Of a stretch of DNA of 64,000 nt, positions 33,245 through 41,411 are shown in pieces; within the stretch, counting starts at the first letter, position 1, and the number at the start of each line of letters is the position of its first letter. Location of the stretch: the NCBI RefSeq assembly GCF_003994475.1, contig NZ_RZNY01000003.1, forward strand, positions 124,001 through 188,000, given 5' to 3'. This stretch comes from Paenibacillus anaericanus. Its GTDB lineage: Bacteria > Bacillota > Bacilli > Paenibacillales > Paenibacillaceae. A program made the translations under genes and the position numbers. The notes under the pieces were generated by a model that searched no databases, was not told the DNA's origin, and was given only the letters and a program-made list of their open reading frames with translations.

Positions 33245-34987
33245 ATGATAAAATTTGATAAGTTATCCTTCTCATTTCCGCAAAAAGAACTATATAAAAA
33301 CATTTCATTTACGTTAGAAGAGGCACAACAATGCGCTTTTATAGGAACAAGTGGCAGTGGGAAAAGTACACTAATAGACATACTGATGGATCCAGAAAGA
33401 TATTTGTTTGATGGCTTGTTAGAGATAGACCCGACTTGCAGAATTGGGTATGTAAGTCAGTTCTCACAACCAGAAAAAACTAAAGAAACAACCGTTTTTG
33501 AATATATCGGAGAAGAATTTATTAAGATACAACATGAAATAACAGCTATTTGCACTGAAATGGAAACATCTCAGGATATTGATTCATTACTGGAAAAGTA
33601 TCAATTAGCTCTAGACGCCTTTGATTCAATAGGCGGGGATGATTTTGAAAGCAACATTAATAAGAAACTAAACCTGGCAAACCTCATGAAGCTAAAAGAT
33701 GTTAGGGTATCCGACCTGAGTGGCGGGGAATTCAAGCTTATTCAAGTGATGAAGGAAATGCTTAGTAGTCCAGACTTAATGATTATGGACGAACCCGATG
33801 TATTCTTAGACTTTGAAAACCTAAATGCGCTTAAAAATCTTATTAATTCTCACAAAGGCATACTGCTAGTTGTTACGCACAACCGCTATCTATTGAATCA
33901 TTGCTTCAACAAAATCTTGCATCTTGAAAACATGGAGATCCAAGAGTTTGATGGACGATATATTGAGTATAACTTCTCATTACTTCAAACAAAAATTGAG
34001 TTACAAGAACTCACGGTCGCTGAGGGTGAAGAAATTGAGAGAAACGAGAGCATCATCGATAATCTTAGAGCTATCGCAACCTATAATTCAGAAGCATCTA
34101 GAGGGAGAGCGCTCAAAGCAAGAGTTAGATTTCAAGAAAGATTGGAAGCGCGTAGAATTAAAGCGCCATTTGTTGATATTAAGCAACCGAATATTAGCTT
34201 AGATATTGATCATGAAATGGAAGAAGACACCACGGTTATCAATGTCAGTAATTATCGTGTTGCCTTTGATGAATTGCTGTTAGAAAATGTGAACTTTGAG
34301 ATCAAATCAACGGATAAAGTAGCTCTGATCGGTGCAAATGGTACTGGGAAAACGACTTTACTCCGTGAAATCTTTAAAAATAATCATGATTCCATTGAAA
34401 TAAATGCGAATGCTAAAGTGGCTTATTTATCTCAGCTTCAAGGCGAAGTTCTAAAGGATTCTAATACAATACTAGAAGAATTCATCGATGCTGGGTTTAA
34501 CTCTTATGATGAGGTTAGATCATATATTTCGCACTATGGCTTTGAAGGCGAAATCGTTGATCAGAAGATTGAATCTTTATCTGGTGGAGAAAAAAATATA
34601 CTTCAATTAGCTAAAGTTTCTGCCAGCAAAGCAAATGTATTGCTTCTGGATGAACCGACAAGTCATTTAGACACCTATACACAAATAGCACTGGAGAAAG
34701 CCACCCAAGACTACAAAGGCGCGATTCTCATGATTTCTCATGACTTCTATTCTGTGGTAAACGGTATGGATTATGTTTTAATCATTGACGATAAGACGAT
34801 TAGAAAAATGAGTATGCGAAAATTTAGACAGATGATTTATGCTAGTCATTTTGATAAAGACTATTTAGAAACTGAACAAAAGAAAAAGTCAGTGGAAATG
34901 AAAATAGAATTAGCTTTAAAAGATACCGATTTCGAACTTGCAAAAGTATTGCTTGATGAGCTAGAAGAGCTGATTAAGTTGCTTTAA
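33245..34987 (+). CDS. ABC-F family ATPase
   Basis: This 580-residue protein has two ATP-binding cassettes and no membrane domain. The first has Walker A GTSGSGKST (34-42), signature LSGGE (158-162) and Walker B LMIMDE (178-183). The second has GANGTGKTT (363-371), LSGGEK (445-450), LLLDEPTSHLD (466-476) and ISHD (497-500). The linker (about 245-310) is helical and basic, as in ribosome-acting ABC-F proteins, and the C-terminal 40 residues are a charged helix. Such proteins act at the ribosomal E site and some give antibiotic resistance; the target here is unknown. AAAGG precedes ATG 33245. Low GC compared with neighbours suggests transfer. Confidence 0.9.
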   Translation: MIKFDKLSFSFPQKELYKNISFTLEEAQQCAFIGTSGSGKSTLIDILMDPERYLFDGLLEIDPTCRIGYVSQFSQPEKTKETTVFEYIGEEFIKIQHEITAICTEMETSQDIDSLLEKYQLALDAFDSIGGDDFESNINKKLNLANLMKLKDVRVSDLSGGEFKLIQVMKEMLSSPDLMIMDEPDVFLDFENLNALKNLINSHKGILLVVTHNRYLLNHCFNKILHLENMEIQEFDGRYIEYNFSLLQTKIELQELTVAEGEEIERNESIIDNLRAIATYNSEASRGRALKARVRFQERLEARRIKAPFVDIKQPNISLDIDHEMEEDTTVINVSNYRVAFDELLLENVNFEIKSTDKVALIGANGTGKTTLLREIFKNNHDSIEINANAKVAYLSQLQGEVLKDSNTILEEFIDAGFNSYDEVRSYISHYGFEGEIVDQKIESLSGGEKNILQLAKVSASKANVLLLDEPTSHLDTYTQIALEKATQDYKGAILMISHDFYSVVNGMDYVLIIDDKTIRKMSMRKFRQMIYASHFDKDYLETEQKKKSVEMKIELALKDTDFELAKVLLDELEELIKLL

Positions 34988-35018
34988 ATTACAACCCTCT
35001 GATGGAAATGTATCAACA

Positions 35019-35055
35019 AAAAAGACACTGATGAATAGAATCTCAGTGTCTTTTT
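35019..35055. terminator. Terminator after the ABC-F gene
   Basis: AAAAAGACACTGA and TCAGTGTCTTTTT form a perfect 13-bp stem. It can serve the ABC-F gene and, from the other side, spo0A transcripts. Confidence 0.9.
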
Positions 35056-35187
35056 ACTGCATTGATTTCTTGATAGCTCTTGCCGTGCACAGCGGTTCAC
35101 TTTTTTATTAAAAATCTCTCTCAACATAGGATGTATTTCACATCTAGCAACATTTAATACCCTTACCCCACAAAGCCCCTAACCCTT

Positions 35188-35994
35188 TCAACTAACCTTA
35201 TGCTCAATCCGTAGCTTGTCAGCTACCATGGCAATAAATTCGCTGTTCGTTGGTTTGGATTTGCTGATGTTGATGGTATAGCCGAAAAGGTGGCTGATGC
35301 TGTCGATGTTGCCACGTGTCCATGCAACTTCAATAGCATGACGAATTGCACGTTCGACACGAGATGGTGTTGTTTTGAATTTCTCAGCTACCGCAGGGTA
35401 TAACGTTTTGGTAATCGCACCAAGTATTTCTATGTTGTTGTAAACCATTGTGATCGCTTCACGTAGATATTGATAACCCTTAATATGCGCAGGAACCCCG
35501 ATCTCATGGATAATGGAAGTGATATTCGCATCCAGGTTCTTGCCCTTACCAAGGGGCACTACGTTCGATCTTGTGAACACGGAAGTTTGAGCTCCGCCAA
35601 TCGTTAGGCTTTGTACGCCAACAAGTTGTCTAATTCGATTGACCAGTACCTCCATATCAAATGGCTTGAGAATGTAATATGAGGCTCCAAGTTGTACTGC
35701 ACGTTGTGTAATGTTCTCTTGTCCGAAAGCTGTCAGCATAATGATCTTAGGCTGTGGAGACATATTTAAATCACGCAAACGCTCCAACACACCTAGTCCA
35801 TCCAGATGTGGCATAATGATGTCTAGAATTAATACGTCCGGAACCTTAGGAGCATTCTCGATCATTTCCAGAACTTCTTCGCCATTATAAGCAATACCTG
35901 AGACGATCATATCGTCTTGTTCCGAAATGTATTCAGCAAGTAAACTTGTGAATTCCCGATTATCATCCGCCAACAACACTTCTATTTTCTGCAC
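35188..35994 (-). CDS. spo0A: Sporulation master response regulator Spo0A
   Basis: This 268-residue regulator has a receiver domain (1-125) with acidic D10-D11, phosphoacceptor D58 (VLILDIIMP) and K near 108 (YYILKPFD). The C-terminal effector domain (about 150-268) contains the recognition region [20 protein letters not shown] and [23 protein letters not shown]. Phosphorylated Spo0A binds TTGTCGAA boxes and commits the cell to sporulation. The start is GTG 35994, with AAGGAGG 9 nt upstream. It is monocistronic, with a likely sigma-H promoter and 0A boxes upstream, and is followed downstream by the accessory stretch. Confidence 0.98.
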   Translation of the reverse strand: MQKIEVLLADDNREFTSLLAEYISEQDDMIVSGIAYNGEEVLEMIENAPKVPDVLILDIIMPHLDGLGVLERLRDLNMSPQPKIIMLTAFGQENITQRAVQLGASYYILKPFDMEVLVNRIRQLVGVQSLTIGGAQTSVFTRSNVVPLGKGKNLDANITSIIHEIGVPAHIKGYQYLREAITMVYNNIEILGAITKTLYPAVAEKFKTTPSRVERAIRHAIEVAWTRGNIDSISHLFGYTINISKSKPTNSEFIAMVADKLRIEHKVS

Positions 35995-36051
35995 CGACTA
36001 CTTCCTCCTTAGAATAATTACATAAATTATATTTTTCTCTTCCAGAATAAG

Positions 36052-36173
36052 GATTCGACATGCAAATGTAAATCCCTTCTGTCGAAATTTATTTTTCTTT
36101 ATTTTTTTTTATGTATGATATATAATAATATATTTATTTACATATTACGATTCTATTCGTTAGTTTTCGACAA
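36052..36173 (-). promoter_or_regulatory. spo0A control region: sigma-H-like promoter and 0A boxes
   Basis: On the minus strand AAGGGATTT, 10 bp, GTCGAATCC resembles a sigma-H promoter, with a slightly short spacer. TTGTCGAA at 36166-36173 is a perfect 0A box, and less perfect copies occur near 36053-36060 (ATGTCGAA) and, on the plus strand, near 36080 (CTGTCGAA). This fits positive autoregulation by Spo0A~P. Confidence 0.5.
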
Positions 36174-36209
36174 TCACATACGAATTAATCCCCTTTTCTT
36201 TATAAAAAA

Positions 36210-36245
36210 AATCTTAAGGCGTCTAACTCGCCTTAAGATTTTTCT
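36210..36245. terminator. Terminator overlapping the spoIVB stop
   Basis: AATCTTAAGGCG and CGCCTTAAGATT form a perfect 12-bp stem with A- and T-runs on both sides. The last codons and stop of spoIVB form one arm and the loop. Confidence 0.9.
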
Positions 36246-37548
36246 GTTGATTCCCTTGAAGAATTCCAGCATCTTGAAGCATCCATTCAATGAAACATCC
36301 ATATCCAGACCGTGGATCGTTGACAAACACATGTGTAACGGCACCAATTAGTTTTCCATTCTGAATGATTGGGCTGCCACTCATGCCCTGAACAATACCA
36401 CCTGTTTTATCAATAAGTCGTGGATCCGTAATACGTAGCACGAGTCCTTTTGTTTCTGGAGAGCTTTGGCGAGATACATGTACGATTTCAACCTTAAATC
36501 GTTCTACACGTTGGCCTTCTACAACCGTTAAAATCTCTGCCGATCCTTCTTTTATCTCTTCAGAAAAAGCCACAGGAATCGCTTTATTATAAACACTATG
36601 CTCTGGATTCTCAGACATTTTCCCAAAAATTCCAAAAGGAGTATTTCGCTCGATATTACCGAGAGTTTTTCCTTCTTTCAGAAAATGAGCTCTCTTCTCG
36701 CCTGGTTCTCCACTTTCACTTTTAGAAATTGAAGTTACACTGGATTGAAGAATCTCTCCGCTGCCAACAACGATCGGTGTCTGTGTATTCATGTCCGTAA
36801 TAACGTGGCCTAACGCCCCATACACGCCCTGCTCAGGAGCAAAAAAAGTAAGAGTCCCGACTCCAGCAGCTGAATCTCGAATATAAAGACCTAATCTCCA
36901 AGCTTTATCCTCTTTATCAAAGGCAGGTGACAAGGAGGTAAAGTATTCCTTCCCTTTCCGCTTATAAGTAACTTTTAGCGGTTTCTTTACATCGCCAGAT
37001 CTTTCAACAATCTCGCCCACTTCTTTTACGTCCTTCAATGTAGTTCCATTCAAATGGGTAATCAAATCCCCGACTTGAATACCCGCAACTTCTCCGGGTG
37101 ATACTTTGCTGTCATTCGTATTAACTTGATGATGCCCCACTACCAAGATCCCTGCCGATTTAACTTTGACACCAATCGTTTGCCCGCCAGGGATAACCTT
37201 CAAGTCGGGAATGACATTAACCTTTACAGTCTTTAACGGAATTTGACCGAATAATTTCATGCGAAGTTTCGCTTCCCCACTGCTTAACGAGGAGAGATTG
37301 AGCGGATTTCCGAGGGATACCTTCATGGAGGAGCTTTTCCCGCCATTCAGCATAATCACATCGGGCCGATCCACACTGACTTCTGCCTGTACAGGCAAAG
37401 CCGAATGGATTTGCGCATTCTGCCCCTGAAATAATCGCATTTCGCCTGGCATAAAGGGCAGTTGCCCCTCAGCTGCAGATGTGCCAAGAAAACAAAAGAA
37501 GAAGGCAAGTAAAAGACCGAGCAATCTTTTCCTGAGGTTTGGGTTCAA
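36223..37548 (-). CDS. spoIVB: SpoIVB signalling serine peptidase
   Basis: This 441-residue S55 peptidase is secreted by the forespore and cleaves SpoIVFA, triggering pro-sigma-K processing in the mother cell. An N-terminal membrane/signal segment (about 6-25) is followed by a PDZ domain (about 125-200, with VSPGEVAGIQVGDLITHLNG). The catalytic domain has H248 (GALGHVITD) and S390 (QGMSGSPI). The start is TTG 37548: an in-frame stop closes the frame just upstream, AAAGGGAG lies 11 nt before, and no ATG fits. recN lies immediately upstream, as in B. subtilis. Confidence 0.95.
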   Translation of the reverse strand: MNPNLRKRLLGLLLAFFFCFLGTSAAEGQLPFMPGEMRLFQGQNAQIHSALPVQAEVSVDRPDVIMLNGGKSSSMKVSLGNPLNLSSLSSGEAKLRMKLFGQIPLKTVKVNVIPDLKVIPGGQTIGVKVKSAGILVVGHHQVNTNDSKVSPGEVAGIQVGDLITHLNGTTLKDVKEVGEIVERSGDVKKPLKVTYKRKGKEYFTSLSPAFDKEDKAWRLGLYIRDSAAGVGTLTFFAPEQGVYGALGHVITDMNTQTPIVVGSGEILQSSVTSISKSESGEPGEKRAHFLKEGKTLGNIERNTPFGIFGKMSENPEHSVYNKAIPVAFSEEIKEGSAEILTVVEGQRVERFKVEIVHVSRQSSPETKGLVLRITDPRLIDKTGGIVQGMSGSPIIQNGKLIGAVTHVFVNDPRSGYGCFIEWMLQDAGILQGNQQKNLKAS

Positions 37549-37612
37549 TGGCTGTCACGCTCCCTTTGCTTCTTTCGCTTGACGAAAAGGTGGTCGCCAA
37601 TTGCGTACCTAT

Positions 37613-37641
37613 AAGATACCCCCGGTGTGGTCTTTTATTAC
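37613..37641 (-). promoter_or_regulatory. Possible sigma-F/G promoter of spoIVB
   Basis: GTAATA (37636-37641), a 14-bp spacer and GGGTATCTT (37613-37621) resemble the forespore pattern. spoIVB is transcribed by sigma-F and sigma-G in B. subtilis. The match is partial. Confidence 0.35.
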
Positions 37642-37662
37642 TGTCAAACATTGCTCCGAACA

Positions 37663-39387
37663 CTAAAATGAATCCTTTTGTGCCTGTGCCAACTTCAGCA
37701 TCTCCTGTGCGTGATGCAATGTTTTTTCCGTTATTTCCACGCCACCAAGCATACGTGCCAGCTCATGGACTCGCCCTTCTTCAGATAATGCTTCAACTGA
37801 AGTCATCGTGCGATCCCCTTCCACTACCTTTTCAATCAAATATTGTCGGTCAGCCATACAAGCAACTTGAGGAAGATGACTAATGGAGAATACCTGGCAG
37901 GACTTTGATAATGTATATAATTTCTCGGCAATCGATTGGGCTGCACGCCCACTGACACCCGTATCCACTTCATCAAATATCAGGACAGGCACTTCATCAT
38001 GTTTAGCAAAGATACTCTTAAGTGCCAGCATCATTCGTGATAACTCCCCACCAGAGGCGATTTTACTTAGTGGTCTTAATGGTTCTCCAGGATTCGGGGA
38101 AATTAGAAACTCAGCACTGTCGATCCCCTGCTTACCTGGTCTAACTCGCTTACCTTTCCATTCGAAACCGTTGGCATCTTCATTCCAATTAAGCTTTACT
38201 TGAAGAGATGTCCGCCCCATTTGCAGATCCTTCAGTTCGCTTTCAATCTGAAGCGCCAACTCCTCAGCGTTCTTCTGACGGATGTCACTTAGTTCCCCGG
38301 CTTCATGAAGCAAACGGTTCAGCAGTTTGTCCCTGGTAGCCTCCAGCTTCTCTAAGAGTTCATCCTTATTCTCTAACGTCTCCGTCTCCCGAGATATTTT
38401 CTCGTAATACTCCAAGATACCCTCTATCCGATCACCGTATTTACGACGTAATGAAGAGATCAAATCCAACCGATCTTCAACTTCTTCCAATCTGCTGGGA
38501 TTAAATTCAATGTTCTCACGGTAACTCCGAAGACCAAACGAAGCATCCTCCAATTGATAATACGCCGATTGCAATTGCTCTAATAATGGATTAATTCCAT
38601 TGCTATCGTATCCAGCTACATCTTGAAGTCTTGAAACGGCCTTAGCAATTGCCTCCAAACCCTGGGGGCCATGCAGAAGGTTGTATGCCTCAGAGATTGA
38701 ACCCATAGTCTTCTCACTATGAGATAGCTTGACCTTTTCTTCAGAAAGAAATTCATCCTCACCCAGTTTTAAACCAGCAGTTGCAATTTCCTCTAATTGG
38801 AACCGATACAAGTCAAGCATCTGAAGCGCTTGTTGGCTATTATTTCGTAATTCATTCCATTCTTTATCCACTTTGACAAAAGAAGCATACGTCTCTTGAT
38901 ATTTCGCCTTAATGGAGTTGATGGATTCCGCACCAAATGCATCGAGCAAACTCAAATGGCGTTCTGGGCGAAGAAGATTCTGATGTTCATGTTGACCATG
39001 AAGGTTGACTAATTGTTCGCCCACTTCGCGTAACATAGATAAATTGACGAGTTGCCCATTAATTCTGGCAGTACTTTTTCCCTGATGGCTAATCTCCCGG
39101 CGAATGATTAATGATTCCTTTTGGTCGGCAATAATACCTAATCCCTCAAGTGTCTTCCACACTGAATGAGCTTCAGGCAAGTCGAAGGAAGCCTCCATTT
39201 CTGCTCTTTCACAGCCATACCTGATCAAATCAGCCGTCCCCCGGCCCCCAGCAATTAGACCCAGCGCATCGATTACTATCGATTTCCCCGCTCCTGTTTC
39301 TCCTGTGAGCACGTGAAAACCACGGTAGAACTTTACGTCCACCGCTTCCACCACTGCTAAATTCCGAATCGATAAATGGACTAACAA
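37663..39387 (-). CDS. recN: DNA repair protein RecN
   Basis: This 574-residue SMC-like ATPase gathers DNA ends at double-strand breaks. The N-terminal Walker A is GETGAGKS (29-36), and a coiled-coil arm spans about 155-385. The signature ASGGELSRMMLALK and Walker B VPVLIFDEVDTGVSG lie near 445-490. The start is TTG 39387 (MLVHLSIRNLAVVEAV, standard for RecN), with GGGAG about 13 nt upstream, longer than usual. It follows argR by 43 nt, and the operon probably starts at a LexA-like promoter near 40500. Confidence 0.95.
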   Translation of the reverse strand: MLVHLSIRNLAVVEAVDVKFYRGFHVLTGETGAGKSIVIDALGLIAGGRGTADLIRYGCERAEMEASFDLPEAHSVWKTLEGLGIIADQKESLIIRREISHQGKSTARINGQLVNLSMLREVGEQLVNLHGQHEHQNLLRPERHLSLLDAFGAESINSIKAKYQETYASFVKVDKEWNELRNNSQQALQMLDLYRFQLEEIATAGLKLGEDEFLSEEKVKLSHSEKTMGSISEAYNLLHGPQGLEAIAKAVSRLQDVAGYDSNGINPLLEQLQSAYYQLEDASFGLRSYRENIEFNPSRLEEVEDRLDLISSLRRKYGDRIEGILEYYEKISRETETLENKDELLEKLEATRDKLLNRLLHEAGELSDIRQKNAEELALQIESELKDLQMGRTSLQVKLNWNEDANGFEWKGKRVRPGKQGIDSAEFLISPNPGEPLRPLSKIASGGELSRMMLALKSIFAKHDEVPVLIFDEVDTGVSGRAAQSIAEKLYTLSKSCQVFSISHLPQVACMADRQYLIEKVVEGDRTMTSVEALSEEGRVHELARMLGGVEITEKTLHHAQEMLKLAQAQKDSF

Positions 39388-39430
39388 GGTGAGTACAACT
39401 CCCTTCGCCTAAAAAAAGTCAATTCAATAA

Positions 39431-39880
39431 TTAAGAGATAAAACCCATAATTTGTTCGATAATAAAGTGACTGTACTTCTCGTCTCTACAAATAAGCAGA
39501 ATGGTATCGTCCCCACAAATGGTTCCGAGCAAATCCGGCCATTCCATATTATCGATCAATACAGCTACCGAGTTGGCTGTTCCGGGAAGACATTTTACAA
39601 CAACAAGATTTCCTGTGTGATCGATATGTACGAAACTATCCACCAATGAACGCTGCAGCTTTTGTACAGGATTGTACCGCTGAGCCGTTGGCAAGGAATA
39701 CTTATACTTACCTTCATCTGTTGGTACTTTGATCAGCATCAATTCCTTAATATCGCGTGATACTGTTGCTTGCGTTACCTGAAATCCTGCTTTACGTAGT
39801 GCTTCTACCAATTCATCTTGCGTGTCGATTTCCTGTCCAGTAATAATTTCTCGAATTTTAATATGTCTTTGACCTTTCAT
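39431..39880 (-). CDS. argR: Arginine repressor ArgR/AhrC
   Basis: This 149-residue regulator has the same length as B. subtilis AhrC. The N-terminal winged helix contains the SR motif [16 protein letters not shown] (about 40-55). The C-terminal hexamerisation and arginine-binding domain carries [16 protein letters not shown] near 122-137. It represses arginine synthesis and activates catabolism. ATG 39880 has GGAGGAC upstream; the TTG at 39892 overlaps that site. The gene lies between the conserved unknown and recN, a conserved Firmicute order. Confidence 0.96.
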   Translation of the reverse strand: MKGQRHIKIREIITGQEIDTQDELVEALRKAGFQVTQATVSRDIKELMLIKVPTDEGKYKYSLPTAQRYNPVQKLQRSLVDSFVHIDHTGNLVVVKCLPGTANSVAVLIDNMEWPDLLGTICGDDTILLICRDEKYSHFIIEQIMGFIS

Positions 39881-39898
39881 CTTGTCCTCCAAATGCCC

Positions 39899-40378
39899 TT
39901 AATAGGCTGATTCATCTTCGTCTTCATCACTTGTTAAGGCAATTTCCTTGATATCTCCAAGATCAGTGTCCACATAAAGCACACCAGCACATTCTGGATA
40001 TAGAAGTAAATATGGCAGGAGTTCTCTACGTACACCACTGCCAGTCCATTCTAATGTTAGCCGTTCCCTAGATGTCTTGACTAAATACATTTCTCTGTTC
40101 TTCGTCACTATGTAGTCGATAAACAAACGGCTGTGCAGCACATTTCCATTTACCTTGAAAACGAGTGGCACCTTAAGCTTGTCACTGACGATCTCAAATC
40201 CTGACTGCTCTAGAAGGTCTACCGCAGGATGTTCCATGATCTCCTCATTATAATGAAACCCGATCCCTGATCGTAACGTAAATGGTTTGCGAACCCAAGA
40301 TTGTAATCCACGATAAATCAGGAAAATCACAATACCTGTAATGAGTACCATCAATAGTCCATCGGTGTAATGTCCCAT
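39899..40378 (-). CDS. Conserved single-pass membrane protein, unknown function
   Basis: This 159-residue protein has one N-terminal membrane helix (about 7-27, GLLMVLITGIVIFLIYRG) and a cytosolic domain. That domain contains HPAVDLLEQSGFEIVSDK and LFIDYIVTKNREMYLVK, which hint at a restriction-endonuclease-like or Holliday-resolvase-like beta-sheet, but no active site can be assigned. An acidic tail closes it (SDEDEDESAY). ATG 40378 has GAGGTGAT upstream. It is first in an operon with argR and recN and lies behind a LexA-like box, so a DNA-damage link is conceivable. Confidence 0.75.
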   Translation of the reverse strand: MGHYTDGLLMVLITGIVIFLIYRGLQSWVRKPFTLRSGIGFHYNEEIMEHPAVDLLEQSGFEIVSDKLKVPLVFKVNGNVLHSRLFIDYIVTKNREMYLVKTSRERLTLEWTGSGVRRELLPYLLLYPECAGVLYVDTDLGDIKEIALTSDEDEDESAY

Positions 40379-40476
40379 CGAAATCACCTCAAGGATTTAA
40401 TTCGACGAATGATCTCAAGCTCCTGTTATAACAGCATAATTCATCAAGGAAAATAATGAATTATGCATTTTTATTC

Positions 40477-40505
40477 ATTATATCGAACACTCGTTCTGAT
40501 ATCAA
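40477..40505 (-). promoter_or_regulatory. Sigma-A promoter with LexA-like box, unknown-argR-recN operon
   Basis: TTGATA (40500-40505), a 17-bp spacer and a perfect TATAAT (40477-40482) lie on the minus strand. The spacer contains GAACGAGTGTTCG; on the plus strand CGAACACTCGTTCT (40484-40497) fits the Bacillus LexA pattern CGAACRNRYGTTYG at 12 of 14 positions. LexA binding there would block the promoter. Confidence 0.65.
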
Positions 40506-40514
40506 GTATACAAA

Positions 40515-40537
40515 AAGCCCATCACTTCGATGGGCTT
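40515..40537 (-). terminator. Terminator overlapping the tlyA stop
   Basis: AAGCCCATC and GATGGGCTT (9 bp, 5-nt loop) are followed by TTTTTG. The last codons and TGA of the upstream gene lie in the stem and loop. Confidence 0.85.
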
Positions 40538-41370
40538 CCTGTAAAGGTATCCGTAGCTTCAGCGACCACTTTCTTGGAAATATCCTTGATGTAACTCATA
40601 TCGATAGTATTAGCACTTTCACTTTGATCATCAAGAGTCAAATGGACCAAAAATTCAATATTCCCTTCCCCACCTGTAATCGGAGAGTAGGTCAGCTCCT
40701 TCAACCCATACCCACCTTCGAGTGCAAATTGGAGAACTGTCTCCAAAACTTCGGAATGAACTTTGGGATCCCGTACAACTCCAGACTTACCAACCTTGTC
40801 ACGTCCTGCTTCAAATTGTGGCTTTATCAAAGCAACGATATCCGCAGGTCTCTTCAGCAGTGTAAAAAGAGTTGGTAAAATAATCTTCAAAGAAATAAAG
40901 GATACATCTATACTAGCGAAATCCGGACTTGGTCCATCTAGATCTTCGGGGGTCATATAACGAAAATTGGTCCGTTCTTTCACATTAACCCGCTCATCAT
41001 TACGAAGCGACCAATCCAACTGATTGTAACCAACATCAATAGCATACACATAACTGGCCCCATGCTGCAGAGCACAATCGGTAAATCCTCCGGTCGAAGA
41101 GCCAATATCAAGCATCACACGACCATTCATATCGATGTTGAATCTTTTTAGGGCCTTTTCTAGCTTCAACCCACCACGGCCAACATAAGGATGAACGGCC
41201 CCTTTAACTGTTAAAGGGGTATCTCGAGGGATCTTGGTCCCCGCCTTCTCGATTCGCTCCTGTCCTCCAAATACAAGTCCAGCCATAATCGCAGCCTTTG
41301 CTTTTTCCCTACTTTCAAAATACCCCTGTTCCACCAACAGGACATCAATACGTTCTTTGGAAACAGACAT
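40522..41370 (-). CDS. yqxC: TlyA/YqxC family rRNA methyltransferase
   Basis: This 282-residue protein has an S4 RNA-binding domain (about 3-60, RIDVLLVEQGYFESREKAKAAI) and an FtsJ-like SAM methyltransferase domain (from about 80). The cofactor loop is MLDIGSSTGGFTDCAL (about 85-100), and D near 160 and K near 187 (LIKPQFEAG) would be in the catalytic set. Relatives 2'-O-methylate rRNA and were once called hemolysin A. ATG 41370 has AGGAG 6 nt upstream. Gene order dxs-yqxC-argR-recN matches B. subtilis. Confidence 0.9.
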   Translation of the reverse strand: MSVSKERIDVLLVEQGYFESREKAKAAIMAGLVFGGQERIEKAGTKIPRDTPLTVKGAVHPYVGRGGLKLEKALKRFNIDMNGRVMLDIGSSTGGFTDCALQHGASYVYAIDVGYNQLDWSLRNDERVNVKERTNFRYMTPEDLDGPSPDFASIDVSFISLKIILPTLFTLLKRPADIVALIKPQFEAGRDKVGKSGVVRDPKVHSEVLETVLQFALEGGYGLKELTYSPITGGEGNIEFLVHLTLDDQSESANTIDMSYIKDISKKVVAEATDTFTGSPSK

Positions 41371-41411
41371 CAAATTCTCCTGACTCTCATCGGCCCCAAA
41401 GGTACCGTAAC

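Noticed and set aside
37469..37663. Frame overlapping the start of spoIVB, opening upstream
   Set aside because: It is out of frame with SpoIVB and overlaps the secretion signal coding region; the TTG at 37548 explains the gene.
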